Source: Dactylorhiza incarnata (lineage: Eukaryota > Streptophyta > Magnoliopsida > Asparagales > Orchidaceae). Taken from it: a stretch of DNA of 64,000 nucleotides. The notes under the pieces were generated by a model. It made no database searches and was not told where the DNA came from. It worked only from the letters and a program-made list of their open reading frames with translations. The stretch lies in NCBI GenBank assembly GCA_033032865.1, contig JAWHQI010000258.1, forward strand, positions 2,232,001 to 2,296,000, given 5' to 3'. The position numbers were made by a program, and so were the translations under genes. Positions 35,498 to 46,500 of this stretch are shown piece by piece (position 1 is the stretch's first letter; each line of letters begins with the position of its first letter).

Positions 35498-36808
35498 ATC
35501 AGAATCTTCATACAGACCCCCATCATCCGACAACTCGTCGAACGATCTTATGTCGAGCTGATACCGGAGAATGCCACCTATTCCGCCAAATCCCCGACAG
35601 AATTGGGAACCCTCCTGAGATTTGTTCGTGATGAACTCGAGGCTGCAGCCAAAGCGCTTGTATTCGTTCGCAAACCATTCCAGCAAAGAACTCTTCTCCT
35701 GGCCCTCCAGTTCGGCGCCAGTATCGGGATCGCGGAAGTTGCTCTGATCAGCCTCTTGCTCCTTAATCAAATGCTTTACGATGATTTCGCCGGTAGCCGC
35801 ATTTTTCAGAACATGCCTGTTAACATCCAAATTTTCCCAGACGATGAGGGTTTCGACCGCGCCCATCTCGAGAGCCTTGAGAGTGTCATCGACGCCGAAC
35901 ACATATTTCCCGGTGTCTTGGCTTATTTCCTCGAAGTACTTGCCGATCAATTTCTTCTCCTGTATGAACTTCACATTAGATAAGATCTCAGCTGACAGCT
36001 CAATTGCTTGGTTGAAACCATTCTCTCCTCCATAAGAAACATCAACCACGTTGAGAATCTTTGCCTGGAGGCGGGGATCAAACATGTCAGACTGGCTCAA
36101 CTCGGTTTTGAAGTCCGCGGAACCCGCCAAGATCAATCCCGAAACATTCGGCTGACTAGTGGCAGGGTTAATGAAGAACCGTGTGGCGAGCTCTGCAGTT
36201 TTCCGCACGTAATTGTGCCGCTTCTCCATGCGAAGACGTGCAAAACGTAAGGCAGATTGCCCACCTCTCCCGTGCTTCTTCGGGAGATCGACGGTGAATT
36301 TATGGAGCAACTCGCGAGTATTGCCGCTTAATGTTCCGAATAAAGTTCCATTTCCATCCATGACTATGAAACCAAATTTGTCATCGGATTCGAGAAGCTC
36401 ATTGAGAGCTTCGGTGTGGAATTTGTTGTCACAGAGATAAAGAGACGCGTTGATGGGCTTGAACGGCTCAAAATTTATGGTCACCTTCTTTTCTTTACCG
36501 TCATCGGTGACGATGGTGCCGGTATAGAGAACTAGTCCATTGGGAGGCACTTTGCTGTAAAGCTTCAGCTTTTGCTGGGCGGAGGTAATGGCGGATAATA
36601 CAGATTGTCGGTTGACTCGACTTTTAATGTTTGAAGCAGTTCCATATTCATCGCCGAGCATCTTGGAGACTCGTGAAATCTGATCTCGCGGGGGCATAAT
36701 AAGAGAGATCATGCTGGTACCATTTCCTCTTGCAGATTCAAGTGCTTTTATCAGTTTTTTGACTTTCCATATCTCGATATTCTTATCAGTTTCATGACCA
36801 TCAGCCAT
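35495..36808 (-). CDS. eRF1: eukaryotic peptide chain release factor subunit 1 (eRF1)
   Basis: This is a complete 437-residue protein in one exon, the usual length for eRF1. Domain 1 carries the stop-codon-reading NIKS (residues 60-63) and YLCDNKF (124-130, the YxCxxxF motif). Domain 2 has GGQ (182-184) in the [20 protein letters not shown] block, which triggers peptide release in the ribosomal peptidyl-transferase centre. The C-terminal domain, which binds eRF3, ends in an acidic tail EDSD. It acts in the cytosol with eRF3 to end translation at all three stops. The ATG at 36808 is preceded 12 nt upstream by a TTTCAG acceptor, so a 5'UTR intron is likely. All key residues are present and no damage is seen. 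The stop context and a 3'UTR intron suggest autoregulation by readthrough and NMD, as described for plant eRF1 genes. Confidence 0.97.
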   Translation of the reverse strand: MADGHETDKNIEIWKVKKLIKALESARGNGTSMISLIMPPRDQISRVSKMLGDEYGTASNIKSRVNRQSVLSAITSAQQKLKLYSKVPPNGLVLYTGTIVTDDGKEKKVTINFEPFKPINASLYLCDNKFHTEALNELLESDDKFGFIVMDGNGTLFGTLSGNTRELLHKFTVDLPKKHGRGGQSALRFARLRMEKRHNYVRKTAELATRFFINPATSQPNVSGLILAGSADFKTELSQSDMFDPRLQAKILNVVDVSYGGENGFNQAIELSAEILSNVKFIQEKKLIGKYFEEISQDTGKYVFGVDDTLKALEMGAVETLIVWENLDVNRHVLKNAATGEIIVKHLIKEQEADQSNFRDPDTGAELEGQEKSSLLEWFANEYKRFGCSLEFITNKSQEGSQFCRGFGGIGGILRYQLDIRSFDELSDDGGLYEDSD

Positions 36809-37445
36809 TTTTATTCAGCTCTGAAATAGAAATTAGCTTCAATGATGAACTGCTAAATGACAAGTCTAATATTAACATTAGAGAAATCAATAGAATATTT
36901 GACCAACTGAGAAGCCAATGCTATTGAAAAGAGAGAGGTGTGATGTTCTTGAGCAAAAGATAATAGACAAATATAAAAAATCTAAAAACTCAAAGCTTAG
37001 GGGAGTTCTGTATGTTTAACTAAATTCCATTTCATTACAACACATTATCATTAGCCATGAACAATGCATAAAAGGCAAAGACGCAGGGGCCGGAAATTTA
37101 CATGCCACGACGTGGGCATAAGCTCCATGAAGTAAAATTTTAAAATTTTCAGAAATAAGAAATTATAACTATGAAACAAAATAAAATAAAAAGAATATTG
37201 AAATAAATTCCAAAATTCAATGTTTATAACACATATTCCAACTCCAAAGAGTAGCAGAGAACCATCCAAAGTCAAATCAACTGAGATGTTCAAAATAAAA
37301 CAAATTTTATTATGCATTCATCAAATTGACAAATAGGTTCTTATCATCCAATCTAATTTCAAGGAAGAAACTCCACCTCATCTAAAGAGGAGATGGAGTC
37401 GCGCGAGGGAAGAAAGAAGGGAAAATCATCCTTAGGGCTTTGATG
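36809..37445 (-). other. likely 5'UTR with intron upstream of eRF1
   Basis: The minus strand shows TTTCTATTTCAG|AGCTGAATAAAAATG, placing an acceptor at 36821-36822. The interval to about 37370 is AT-rich and intron-like. 37380-37440 read on the minus strand is CT-rich and leader-like (CTTCTTTCTTCCCTCGCGCG), a candidate first noncoding exon. The donor is uncertain. Confidence 0.5.
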
Positions 37446-37727
37446 CTCCTGCAGGATTCTTTGTATGACATAAAGATTAAAAGGCAAATAATATCTTCAT
37501 TAATACTTTTATTTACATGGATAAGTTATTTAACTAAAAGCTAACATCAAATAATATGATAATTTAATTTAAATAAAGTATAGATCATGAGGAATTCGCT
37601 CTCCCAATGGGGTGAAAAGACGCGGCATGGGTGCTCGAGGGTAACGACTCCACTTGCAGGGCCTAAGACTCAAAAGTTTAAGGCCTCTTGACTGCCTCAT
37701 GTGTGCCTCACTACTCTTGAGGTGCGC
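37446..37727. other. probable eRF1 promoter-proximal region
   Basis: About 280 bp separates the candidate first exon from the TRIM-like element. No clear TATA box was assigned. The 37620-37727 part is less AT-rich and resembles no element I know. Confidence 0.3.
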
Positions 37728-38072
37728 TGACACGTCATCGAACAAAGGACGAGACATGCTTGCATTAAACGGGAGCACGGATACAATCCGGAGCGAACTC
37801 CGGTCAAGATCTAGGCTGGTTCCTCCTAAGATCCCTCTCTCAAGAATGAGAGCCCAAAACCCTAATGATCAAAAGATCATCAAACACTCCTATACTCACT
37901 CCTTATATAGGGAGGGGGGCTCACATGACAATAAACATTAATAATACTTAATTAATACGAATTAATTAATTAATACCAATTAATTACACTAATTAACTAA
38001 GGAGGTTTCCACATGCGCTCTTCGATAGTTTTGATGATGCGTGGCTCCTCCGGCGAGTGCGTGAGCGTAACA
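37728..38072 (-). repeat. 3' LTR of the TRIM-like element
   Basis: It is 345 bp. It contains a TTAATTAAT-rich segment near 37945-37995 and, on the minus strand, a TATA-like CTATATAAGG near 37903-37912. Confidence 0.82.
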
Positions 38073-39007
38073 ATATGCCAGTCTTGAAAATCGGCCTTGT
38101 CCTCAAGGGCGAGTTCGAAATTTTTGTCGGGATCCTTAAGAACGGAAGGGACGAAAAAATAGCGAGTTGGTGGTTGCTTATGCAAGCAGGGAAAGAAGGG
38201 AAAGGAATCACGGTTGGTGGCAGCTAGTTTGGGTCTCAAGTAAAAAAAAAACAAGTTGAAGTGAGGGGGCAAAGGGAAAAGCAAGTTTGTCTTATAGTGG
38301 GGAAAAGGAAAAGTTTTGTCAGGGGTGATGGGAAAGGGGTCTCGGCGGGTTTCAATGGAAAAGACAGAAAAAGAAGAGAAGGTGTGCTGCTCGATGAGGG
38401 AAAGAACGGCCAAGGGCGTAGGAACTTCGATGCAGGTGGCAGAAGAGGACTCGACGCATGCGGCGGAGGAAGAAAACGATCGCGGAGAGGGGCGGTCGCG
38501 GTCGTGCGTTGTCGTTACAGGAGATGTCGCGGGCTGGATCTGGCGGAAGAGGGCGCCGGAGGCGTGGCTTTCTGGAGGAATCGGCGGTGCGGGAGCTGCG
38601 GTGCCGGATCGGCTTTCTGGAGAAAGGATCTGGCTCCTCCGGCTTTCTGGTGAGGCGGCCGGAATCGGCGCGGCCTGGAGCTGGCGGTCGGAGGCGGTGC
38701 TGGAGCTGCGGTGGGCGGGAGCTGTGTTGACTGTGGCTGCCGGAGGCGGCGTGGACTGGAGCGGGTAGGCGGTTGCTGGTGCTTCGAGAAAGGGAACCAC
38801 GCGAAGGTGGCGACTACCTTGGAGGTTGCGAAGGTGGGTGAGGATGTCGTTCATCAGATCGGTATTGCAGAAGAGCCGATCGAGGAGGTTGTTGTAGGGG
38901 CTGCTGGTACTCGGTGGCTGAAAGGGCAGCGGGCGGAGGCCGGCAGGTCGGACCATTGATACGTCATCAAACAAAGGATGAGACATGCTTGCATTAAACG
39001 GGAGCAC
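37997..39007 (-). CDS. 336-codon open frame spanning the TRIM-like element, unknown
   Basis: The frame starts at ATG 39007 in the 5' LTR, about 120 nt after a minus-strand TATATAAGG, crosses the whole internal region and stops in the 3' LTR. The protein is rich in Pro, Ser and Ala in its middle, has a Phe-rich stretch, and ends with a charged tail (EEPRIIKTIEERMWKPP). I recognise no Gag, zinc knuckle or other domain. It may be a small Gag-like product, captured host sequence or a chance frame in GC-rich DNA. Its exact fit between the two LTRs is the main argument for it. Confidence 0.35.
   Translation of the reverse strand: MLPFNASMSHPLFDDVSMVRPAGLRPLPFQPPSTSSPYNNLLDRLFCNTDLMNDILTHLRNLQGSRHLRVVPFLEAPATAYPLQSTPPPAATVNTAPAHRSSSTASDRQLQAAPIPAASPESRRSQILSPESRSGTAAPAPPIPPESHASGALFRQIQPATSPVTTTHDRDRPSPRSFSSSAACVESSSATCIEVPTPLAVLSLIEQHTFSSFSVFSIETRRDPFPITPDKTFPFPHYKTNLLFPLPPHFNLFFFYLRPKLAATNRDSFPFFPCLHKQPPTRYFFVPSVLKDPDKNFELALEDKADFQDWHIVTLTHSPEEPRIIKTIEERMWKPP
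38941..38956 (-). other. primer-binding site, tRNA-Tyr type
   Basis: The minus strand TGGTCCGACCTGCCGG complements the acceptor and T-arm end of plant tRNA-Tyr. The tRNA sequence is from memory and should be checked. Confidence 0.7.
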
Positions 39008-39324
39008 GGATACAATCCGGAGCGAACTCCGGCCAAGATCTAGGAGGCTGGTTCCTCCTAAGATCCCTCTCTCAAGAATGAGAGCCCAAAACCCTAATGA
39101 TCAAAAGATCATCAAACACTCTCATACCCACTCCTTATATAGGGGGGGGGGGGCTCACATGACAATAAACATTAAATAATAATACTTAATTAATATTAAT
39201 TAATTAATATGAATTAATTAATTAATACCAATTAATTACACTAATTAACTAAGGAGGTTTCCACATGCGCTCTTCGATAGTTTTGATGATGCGTGGCTCC
39301 TACGGCGAGTACGTGCGCGTAACA
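38958..39324 (-). repeat. 5' LTR of the TRIM-like element
   Basis: It is 367 bp. It contains a TATA box on the minus strand near 39134-39142, a G run near 39142-39152 and a TTAATTAA-rich part. Confidence 0.82.
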
Positions 39325-40221
39325 TGCGCCCTAGGCGAGCCCTATGATAGCCATTCAAAATACAAATTACTTTTCACAGCCTAAAAGAAATATTAGATGT
39401 GGCATGCAAAAGTACAACTGCATCAGTATAACCCACCAAATCAATTCTACTAAAATATTATTTTATGATCCGAGGGCTCCTCTGAGGTTTCAGAAGCTCC
39501 AAAAAGATGTCAAGAACAATGCAAAAACAATGGCCACGAAGTCTGGAAGGATCTGCGATATATTTGGGTTATTGGGCCTTAAGCAGCATAAGCACATGCC
39601 CCCTCCAGAACGACATCGGCAAGTCCATGAACGTAGACAACCCTTGCGCAAATATAAGCGGTGTGATGATCTTGGGTGGTTTCGCTGCCAAATTCTTCTT
39701 GTTTGTTACCAACAATAATCATGATCTTATGCTAGGAGTTGTTAAATCCCTAGGAAATTTAGGGATTAGATATTATAATTCAAATAAACGTCATAGAAAT
39801 TGTGAGAGGGGATTATCATCATCCTGTAGTTAATTTAGAAGAAAACAAATATCTAATGATGTTCTTGGATCTATCAGGAGCCGATAGGGTCAATTTTGCA
39901 ATTTGGAATCACGGATTTTTGGGGGCTCTGCACTAAAAAGTGTGTTTTTAATGTATGTGCATACGTTCATACATCATGTAGGAAAAGATTAATGTGATAA
40001 GAACAAACAGTGATTGCATGTTTGTTACTTCTGGTGTTGTGGTTCTGCGATCACTCTTGTAATCATTATTCGTATTTTATTGCTTTCACTGTTGCAAGTC
40101 GAATGATTGTGGTTTTATTAGGGTTGATTTTTGTTTATCATCTCTTGATACTCTACTTAAGTCTACTTTTGGAGACCGAACAGACTCATGTCACACAATG
40201 GAGTAAGGACGGGATGTTACA
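39325..40221. repeat. decayed Gypsy-type LTR remnant ending GGATGTTACA
   Basis: The right edge reads cgggatgttaca (40210-40221), a typical plant Gypsy LTR end. The text before it (gagggctcctctgaggtttcagaag and following) has the feel of Tekay-type LTRs. The left edge is lost next to the TRIM-like element. The frames at 39344-39833 are not supported as genes. Confidence 0.35.
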
Positions 40222-40980
40222 GTTTAGTATTTAAGATATATTTAGAAATTCTAGCAACTAGCCTTAAGGGCAGAAAACAAAAAACTCTAGAGTCTAGACA
40301 TCTGAAACTAATAAACATAGAGTTTACGGTTAGACGATCTGTGATAATTGTTTGTTTTGGTGATTGTGCAAGTATTAATATGGTAAGTCCCTTTGTGTGG
40401 CTCATCCTTGTGGATGTTACATTAAATCGTGAGGAAGATTTGTTGATGTTGTATTCATATTGCTAGTTTTAGCTCTATACAATGGTCAGAGTGTGTGGTA
40501 TCCTCACTCTTGTTTTCTCGAGTATTCATATATCTTATGGTGGGGATCCTACATTGATTTTGATATAAGGATTGCTATTTGGGGATGAGTTATGACTTTG
40601 AGAGATTGATCGAGTTAGTTTGGAGAAATTCTCGTGATGTTGGCGAAAATTTTTGTATGCCTTGATGGATTTGTGGAGATGTAAGCTTGGTAGTCCAGTT
40701 ATCATTTGAATATGGGAACTGCGGGGTAAGCAAGAGTTGGGAGTAATCATCTTCTTGGATTTGTTCAAGTTGGGAATGTGATCTAGCTTTAAATTTATGC
40801 AGTGGTATAGAGTATCCTAATTCTCCTTTGTTTGAAGGTGTGCACTTGCTGCTAACAGTAATCTTCACCTTATGGACAGATTGGGTGGTTAAGGAAATTA
40901 TTCAGGACAACGATCTTGAGAAATTCTATGGACACACTATTTGGTTTGGTTGACAAGTTCTAAAGATTGTGAGGTGTGGT
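40222..40980. other. no gene seen, possibly internal or 3' Gypsy remnant
   Basis: About 760 bp without a supported frame lies between an LTR-like end (40221) and an LTR-like start (40981). No primer site or purine tract is recognisable. Confidence 0.3.
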
Positions 40981-41250
40981 TGTAACATCCAACAGATCTA
41001 ATTTAAATTTAAATCTTTAATTCAGGTCGGATCAGAGGTAGCGCCGATTTTGCAGCCGCTGATCGAGGTAAATATGCTCCCCGCACTTAAAATTATATAC
41101 ATAGCTAATTAATAAACTAATTCCAATTTCCAAGTGGCGGAAACTTAAAGAGAACTATCTCGGCGTGATTTCGTAGTTTGCGAGGGCATTTCCTATTCAA
41201 AATTAGGAAGTTTTAATGCGTAAGGACATTTTCGTAATGTTGGGAACCTT
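40981..41250. repeat. start of a TGTAACATCC-type LTR, truncated
   Basis: tgtaacatccaacagatct is a typical Gypsy LTR start complementary in form to the end at 40221. It fades into the Copia-like LTR sequence from about 41250. Confidence 0.3.
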
Positions 41251-41437
41251 GCCTACAATGTTCCTGATTTGAAGAAGTCCTCAAGTCAAGGGTAAATACA
41301 CTTTATTTTTGATGCATATGTTTAGAATGTTGTTTTCAGATATTTATAGTGGTTCCCCAAGATGGGTACGTCCACTTTCCCCCTGCGTCTATCTAGCAGT
41401 GTGCAAGTCTCAGCAAAAACTCCTCCAAACTCAGATC

Positions 41438-41572
41438 TGTTAGATATGTTGTATATTGTGTAGTAGTGTTAGCCTATAATTACCTCGGGTGTTAGGATCA
41501 CCCTCCTATTATTCTTGTATATGTATCTTTGTTCAAGTGTGAATATTATATAGAAAATCCTTTCTCCTATCA
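41438..41572 (+). repeat. 5' LTR of the short-LTR Copia
   Basis: It is 135 bp, starts tgttagatatg and ends ctcctatca. It differs from the 3' LTR at the first base and at one internal T/A position. Confidence 0.95.
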
Positions 41573-41588
41573 TGGTATCAGAGCTTAT
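41573..41588 (+). other. primer-binding site, initiator Met-tRNA
   Basis: TGGTATCAGAGCTTA directly abuts the LTR end. Confidence 0.93.
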
Positions 41589-41589
41589 G

Positions 41590-42492
41590 GTTTCCTATGC
41601 TCGCCTGCTTCCTCTCGATTCCGCTCGTCTGCTACTTCCGATCGATTGATCTCGCTGCTTCCGACTGCTACTTCCCATCGATTGATCCCGATTTCTTACT
41701 GCTTCTGATCGATCGATCTCCCCAATCGATACCGTCGATCGATCGATCTCCCCAATCGATACCGCCGATCGATCGATCTCGTCGATCGATCAACAAGCTT
41801 CCGCTCGATCCCTACGCTCGATTCTACCAATCCCGTCGATCTCCCGATCCGTCGTTGTTCTCTCCGCTGCAGTCCGACGCTGCCTCCTGCAGCCCAACGC
41901 TGCCTCCTGCAGCCCGACGCTGCTTCCAGCAGCCCGATCGCTCTCTGCTGCCTATTGCAGCCCGACGCTGCCTCCTGCAGCCCGATGGAACGCCTTGCCT
42001 CCTTCTCTCCGCTGCCTATTCCAGCCCGACGCTATCTCCTCCAGCCCGATCGCTGCTTCTAGCCACTGCATGTTCTTGCCCCAATCCGGCGTCGACATCG
42101 ACATCTTAACCGCCGGTCTTGTTCTCCTCCTCCGGCTGATCCCGCAGCCCCGACATCCTCGGTTGATTTTCTTGATGGCCTTCGGTGCTCGTCCTCCTCC
42201 GACACCTTCTGCAGCTCAGTCTGGTGCTTCTCGCCGCCCGCCTGCCCACTGCGACTACTGTCAGTGCCTTGGTCATGTCAGATCTGAGTGCCGCAAGCTT
42301 CAGAGCGCTCAGCAGCCTGGTCAGCAGCGTGCTCCTGGTGTTTCTTCCGCTCATTTCTCGGCTCCAGCGCAGTCTCTCTCTGTCTCTGAGCTTGTGCAGC
42401 TGATTGTCCAGCAGTTTTCTCCGGCCTGCTCTCCTGCCTCTGTCTCTCAGCCGGCTGCCTACGCCCTTGCAGGTATCTCCACCTCCGACTAA
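41590..42492 (+). pseudogene. Copia gag remnant with zinc knuckle and low-complexity leader
   Basis: The usual Gag core is missing. 41690-41790 is a gatcgatcgatctc repeat and 41865-42060 a ctgcagcccgacgctgcctc repeat, together coding low-complexity frames. A frame from 42178 keeps a CCHC knuckle (CDYCQCLGHVRSEC) followed by a Ser/Ala/Gln-rich linker. It meets TAA at 42490-42492 immediately before the protease motif LLDSGASFHMT. Confidence 0.7.
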
Positions 42493-42532
42493 TTGCTTGA
42501 CTCTGGAGCCTCTTTTCACATGACCTATGATG

Positions 42533-42679
42533 CTACACACCTTTTGTCATGTCAGTCCATTACTCCTGCCCTTAGTATCATGGTGGCAGATGGCACCATT
42601 CACCTCATCACCAGTCGTGGCCTCCTTCACACCACCCATTTTCACATTCCCGATGTTGCTTACATACCTGAGTTATCCA
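42533..42679 (+). repeat. 147 bp Copia segment, left copy of a long target duplication
   Basis: It is identical to 55225-55371 except one C/T difference (42541). It lies directly left of the Tat element, encodes the end of protease and reads from ctacacac to gttatcca. Confidence 0.95.
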
Positions 42680-43289
42680 TGTACAACCCTCATTCTCCGA
42701 GGGTGGACCCCCCCAAGGCCACGTAGGCAGAGGTCAAAGTCAAAGAATCAATACAACAGTCAAGCCTAGGAGCAGAAGACAGCCTAGGCGAGTAGGGGTG
42801 CACTAGTGCGAGTAGCTCGGATACTCGCCAAAAGGTGGGCGACCATAGGTGATACTCGCCCATTTGCCCGGGGAGATCGCCTCCATGTCGCTAGTCGTCG
42901 GGCAGGGGCTGGGCTATAAAAACCCCCCTACCCCTTGGTTTTCCTATAAATAGGACCCCAGGGGTACTTGGATTGGCACCCGGACTTGAGCTCTCGAAAC
43001 CCTGCTCTTGCATTCTGGAACCTGTCGCACTTGGCCGCTACTCCCGGTACTAGCCAAGTCGGTGCCTTCCTCGTACCCTGCTCGGCCGTTCTTTGGTCTT
43101 GGAGGGGAAGTCTCTTCGGAGCTTCTGGGTACGTGGTGGGACCTCCCTGCCGCAGCACCTGGGGTCCTGTGTGTTGCTCTTCTAGCTCTTCAGTAGTCGC
43201 CAGCTTAGTCGTCTCGTTGGACTGCTGGGCGAGTAGCCTCCGGCTGCATCGGTCCGAATCTTGAGGTCAGGATTTTCCTGGCGTCAACA
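42680..43289 (+). repeat. 5' LTR of the Tat element
   Basis: It is 610 bp. It has TATA-like ctataaaaa (42914-42922) and ctataaata (42944-42952). It contains several actcgcc/gcgagta motifs. Confidence 0.93.
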
Positions 43290-43460
43290 CTTTGGTGCGG
43301 TGAGCGTGGAGTCCTGTTTGTTGCTCTTCTAGCTTCTTCGTCGTTGCCAGCCAAGCCATCTCGTCGGGCTGCTGGGCGAGTAGCCTCCGGCTGCATCGGT
43401 CCGAATCTTGAGGTCAGGATTTTCCTGGCGTCAACACTTTGGTGCGGTGAGCGTGGATCG
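43165..43460 (+). repeat. tandem duplication of LTR end plus primer site
   Basis: The last about 125 bp of the 5' LTR with the following tttggtgcggtgagcgtgga (43291-43310) is repeated in diverged form at about 43318-43457, giving a second LTR end (gcgtcaaca near 43428-43436) and a second primer site near 43440. The 3' LTR matches the first copy. Confidence 0.9.
43293..43310 (+). other. primer-binding site, not initiator Met-tRNA
   Basis: TGGTGCGGTGAGCGTGGA begins three bases after the LTR. The same sequence follows the LTR of the second Tat element at 62505. I could not assign the tRNA. Confidence 0.75.
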
Positions 43461-43589
43461 TAGTCGGAGAAGGAAAGTTCAGCAGGAAGCCGAGATGGTC
43501 GTAGGTGGCGACCATGAGGAGGTAGTGGCAACCCGTCCGCGAGTGGCGAGTTCGTGACACTGGCGGTTCTCGAAGCCTTCGCACAGCGC

Positions 43590-46500
43590 ATGGAGGGAGC
43601 CTTCGCGCAGCGCATGGAGGGGATCTTGCAAACAGCGCTTCAGCCGCGCGCCGAGGTCACGGCGACCTCGCCGCATCGCCCAATTCCGTCCGAGGGAGGG
43701 AGTTCCCCTCGACGAGCAGGAAAGGAGCACGTGGAGGATGAAACCGAGCGACCAAGGAGGTCGCAATTCTACCAGCCAACCTCGCAAGGCATTCGCTTCC
43801 GCGAGCCGTGCGAGCAGGGGAGATACCAGGATACTCGCCCATATGGCGAGTATGGAGGTGATACTCGCCAGGTTGAGGATCGTCGCCGGGCAGGAGGGAG
43901 GAGCCCCTTCTGCGAGGAGATCCTTGCCGCGCCAGTGCCAGAGGGGTTCAGGGACCCCGCCTTGAATTACTATTCGGGGAAGGAGGACCCCGTCAGGCAC
44001 ATCCAATGGTTCGAGGATATAGTCTCTATCCGAACCATGTCGGACGCCTTCAAGTGCAGGTTGTTTGCCATCACCTTCCGTGCAAAGGCCTGGGACTGGT
44101 TCCATCAGTTGCCCGCCGGCTCGATCTACTGCTTTGAAGACCTGTGCCGTGGGCTGACAACCCGTTTCGACACGGCCCGGAAGCTGAAGAAGGAGGCAAC
44201 GGCCTTGTTTTATCTGGTGCAAAGGCCAGATGAGGCGTTGGGACCTTACATCGAGCGCTTTCAGGAGGAGGTTCTGCAGATCCAGGAGGTGGATAGCAAC
44301 ATCCTGTTGCTAGCCTTGACGTTCGGCATAAGTCAAAGCCTCTTCAAGTTGGAGCTCAGTGAGAATCCCCCCTACTCCTACGACAACCTCATTCAGAGGG
44401 CCAATAAGTTTGTCCGGGGAGAGGCCTCCAACCCTGACTTCTTGGTAAGGTTGGCACAGGTGACCAGAGGCGACCGTGGAGAGAGGGATGGAATCCCTGA
44501 GAAGAGGAAGAGAGAAGAGCCCCGGAGGGAGGAAAGGAAGAGGCCGGAGCGGCAAGAAAAAAGGGGAAGAGCAGAGAAGAAGAGGGAGAAGTCTTGGAGG
44601 AAGGAAACCAGGAGGAGCGTGGAGAGAAGGCCCGTCGAGTCCCCTGAGCGTCAGGAGGAGGGAAGACGCTACCAGGTCCCCGTCAACCGGCCACCTTGGA
44701 GGCCGGCTGGACGGCCCCAGCGTCGGGATCAAAGGGGGAGATCCCCGGAGAGAAGGCCCTTTCGCCAGCCAGAAAGGCGTCAGGAGAGAAGGAGAGACGA
44801 AGCGATGGCGGTAGCCGGGCGTGGCCGCCGTCAAGGAAGGAAGAAGCAGAAGCCGAGGAGACAGCAAGCAGAAGAGGTTCCCCTCTACTGTGACTTCCAC
44901 CAGGTGGGGGGACATGCCATGGCTGCCTGCCCAGACTTTTGGGAAGCCCGGAGGAGGCTAGCAGCAGGAGAAGGTGGAGGGGAGCAGCGGAGGATAGAGG
45001 CCCCTGCCGAGCCTCAGGCAGGGCAGGCTGCCGTCGTTCGAAGGAGGAACGAGGACCGGGTCGACCAGGGAGGTCGGGGAGACCTGGGCCAGGGAGGCAG
45101 AGTTGGAGTAATCCATGGGGGAGCAGGGCTGGAAGCTTCCCGCAAGGGAAGCCTCCATCAGATCTACCGCAGGAGTGTCGCCCCGACCTCACAAGCACCG
45201 CCCCCAATGGAGGAGATCACCTTTTCTGAGGAAGACATGCTAGGGAATGAGAATCCCTTCCATGATGCCCTCGTGATCCAAGCCGCGGTGGAGGACTTCA
45301 CCGTTGATCGGATTCTGATCGACAACGGTAGCTCTGTAAACGTCATCTTCAAGGGGACGTTTGGCGGACTGGGAGTCGAGGCAGCAAGGGTTCGGGCATC
45401 TGACGGTCCCCTCTTCGGCTTCTCCGGAGAGAAGAAGGAAGTGGAGGGAGGAGCATATCTCCTGGTAACACTCGGTGGCACCTCCATCAGCTGTCGATTT
45501 GTCATCGTCGACGCCCCGAGCTGCTACAGGGCTATCTTTGGGAGGCCGCTTCTCAACGCCTTCAAAGCCGTCCCATCCTCCTACCATCAGTGCTTGAAGT
45601 ACTGTAAAGGAGACGTCCAGGTGAGGATCAGGAGCGATCCAAGAGCCGCTAGGGAGTGCTATCTTAGCGCCGTCAGTACCATCAGCTGGATGGCTGACGC
45701 GGAGGAGTTCGGAAGAGTGCTGGAGAGCCCGGCCAGGCTGGAGGTGGCCGAAGAAGTGGAAGAAATCGAGGTACTCTCCGCAGCGGGAGTGCCTGGGTTG
45801 CTGAAGATTGGCGGGTCGCTGAAGACCGAAGAGAAGATCGAGATGGCGGCGTGTCTGCAGAAGAACGTCGACATCTTGGCTTGGAGCGCAGCCGAGATGC
45901 CAGGAGTCGACCCTGAGGTTGCATGTCATCGCCTCAACCTGGATCCCGCTGTCCAGCCCGTCCGCCAGAAGAAGAGGAGGACCGTCACCATCCTTGCCAA
46001 GCCAATTCGGGAGGAAGTTAAGAAACTGCTAGATGCGGGCTTTGTATCAGAGATCCAGTACCCAGGCTGGGTCTCCAATGTTGTAATGGTGACAAAGTCG
46101 GAGGGTAGCTGGAGAATGTGTGTGGATTTTTCCTTGATGAATAAAAGCTGCCAGAAGGATTGTTATCCCTTGCCTCGAATCGACGTGCTGGTTGATTCAG
46201 CCGTCGGTTTTTCTGTGATGAGTTTCCTTGATGCGTTTTCAGGATATCACCAGATCCGGATGCATCCCCCTGATTGCCGCGATGTCTCCTTCATCACCGA
46301 CGATGGCTGCTACAGCTACAAGATGATGCCCTTCGGTTTAAAGAATGCGGGAGCCACCTATCAACGGATGATGGACCACATTTTCAAGGAGCAAAAGGGG
46401 AGGAACCTGGAAGTGTACGTGGACGACCTCTTGATCAAAAGCAAGAGCGTCCAGTAACACATAGCCGATCTGGTGGAGACCTTTGCAACGCTGAGGAGAT

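Larger units (their letters stand above)
37728..39324 (-). mobile_element. TRIM-like 1.6 kb LTR element with tRNA-Tyr primer site
   Basis: LTRs at 37728-38072 and 38958-39324 start TGA(C/T)ACGTCATC and end GCGTAACA. The flanks carry a perfect 5 bp TSD tgcgc (37723-37727 and 39325-39329). The internal region is only 885 bp. On the minus strand, one base from the right LTR, TGGTCCGACCTGCCGG matches the complement of the plant tRNA-Tyr 3' end over at least 15 of 16 bases. The LTRs differ by several substitutions and small indels. No RT, integrase or protease is present. The purine tract expected beside the left LTR is weak. Confidence 0.8.

Noticed and set aside
39344..39833. frames of 108-124 aa
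   Set aside because: They overlap each other in different frames within what looks like a decayed Gypsy LTR.
44310..45207. antisense frames opposite Tat gag
   Set aside because: They mirror the Arg/Glu-rich gag codons. No TATA box, intron or phase support, unlike the antisense genes at 50451-54431.
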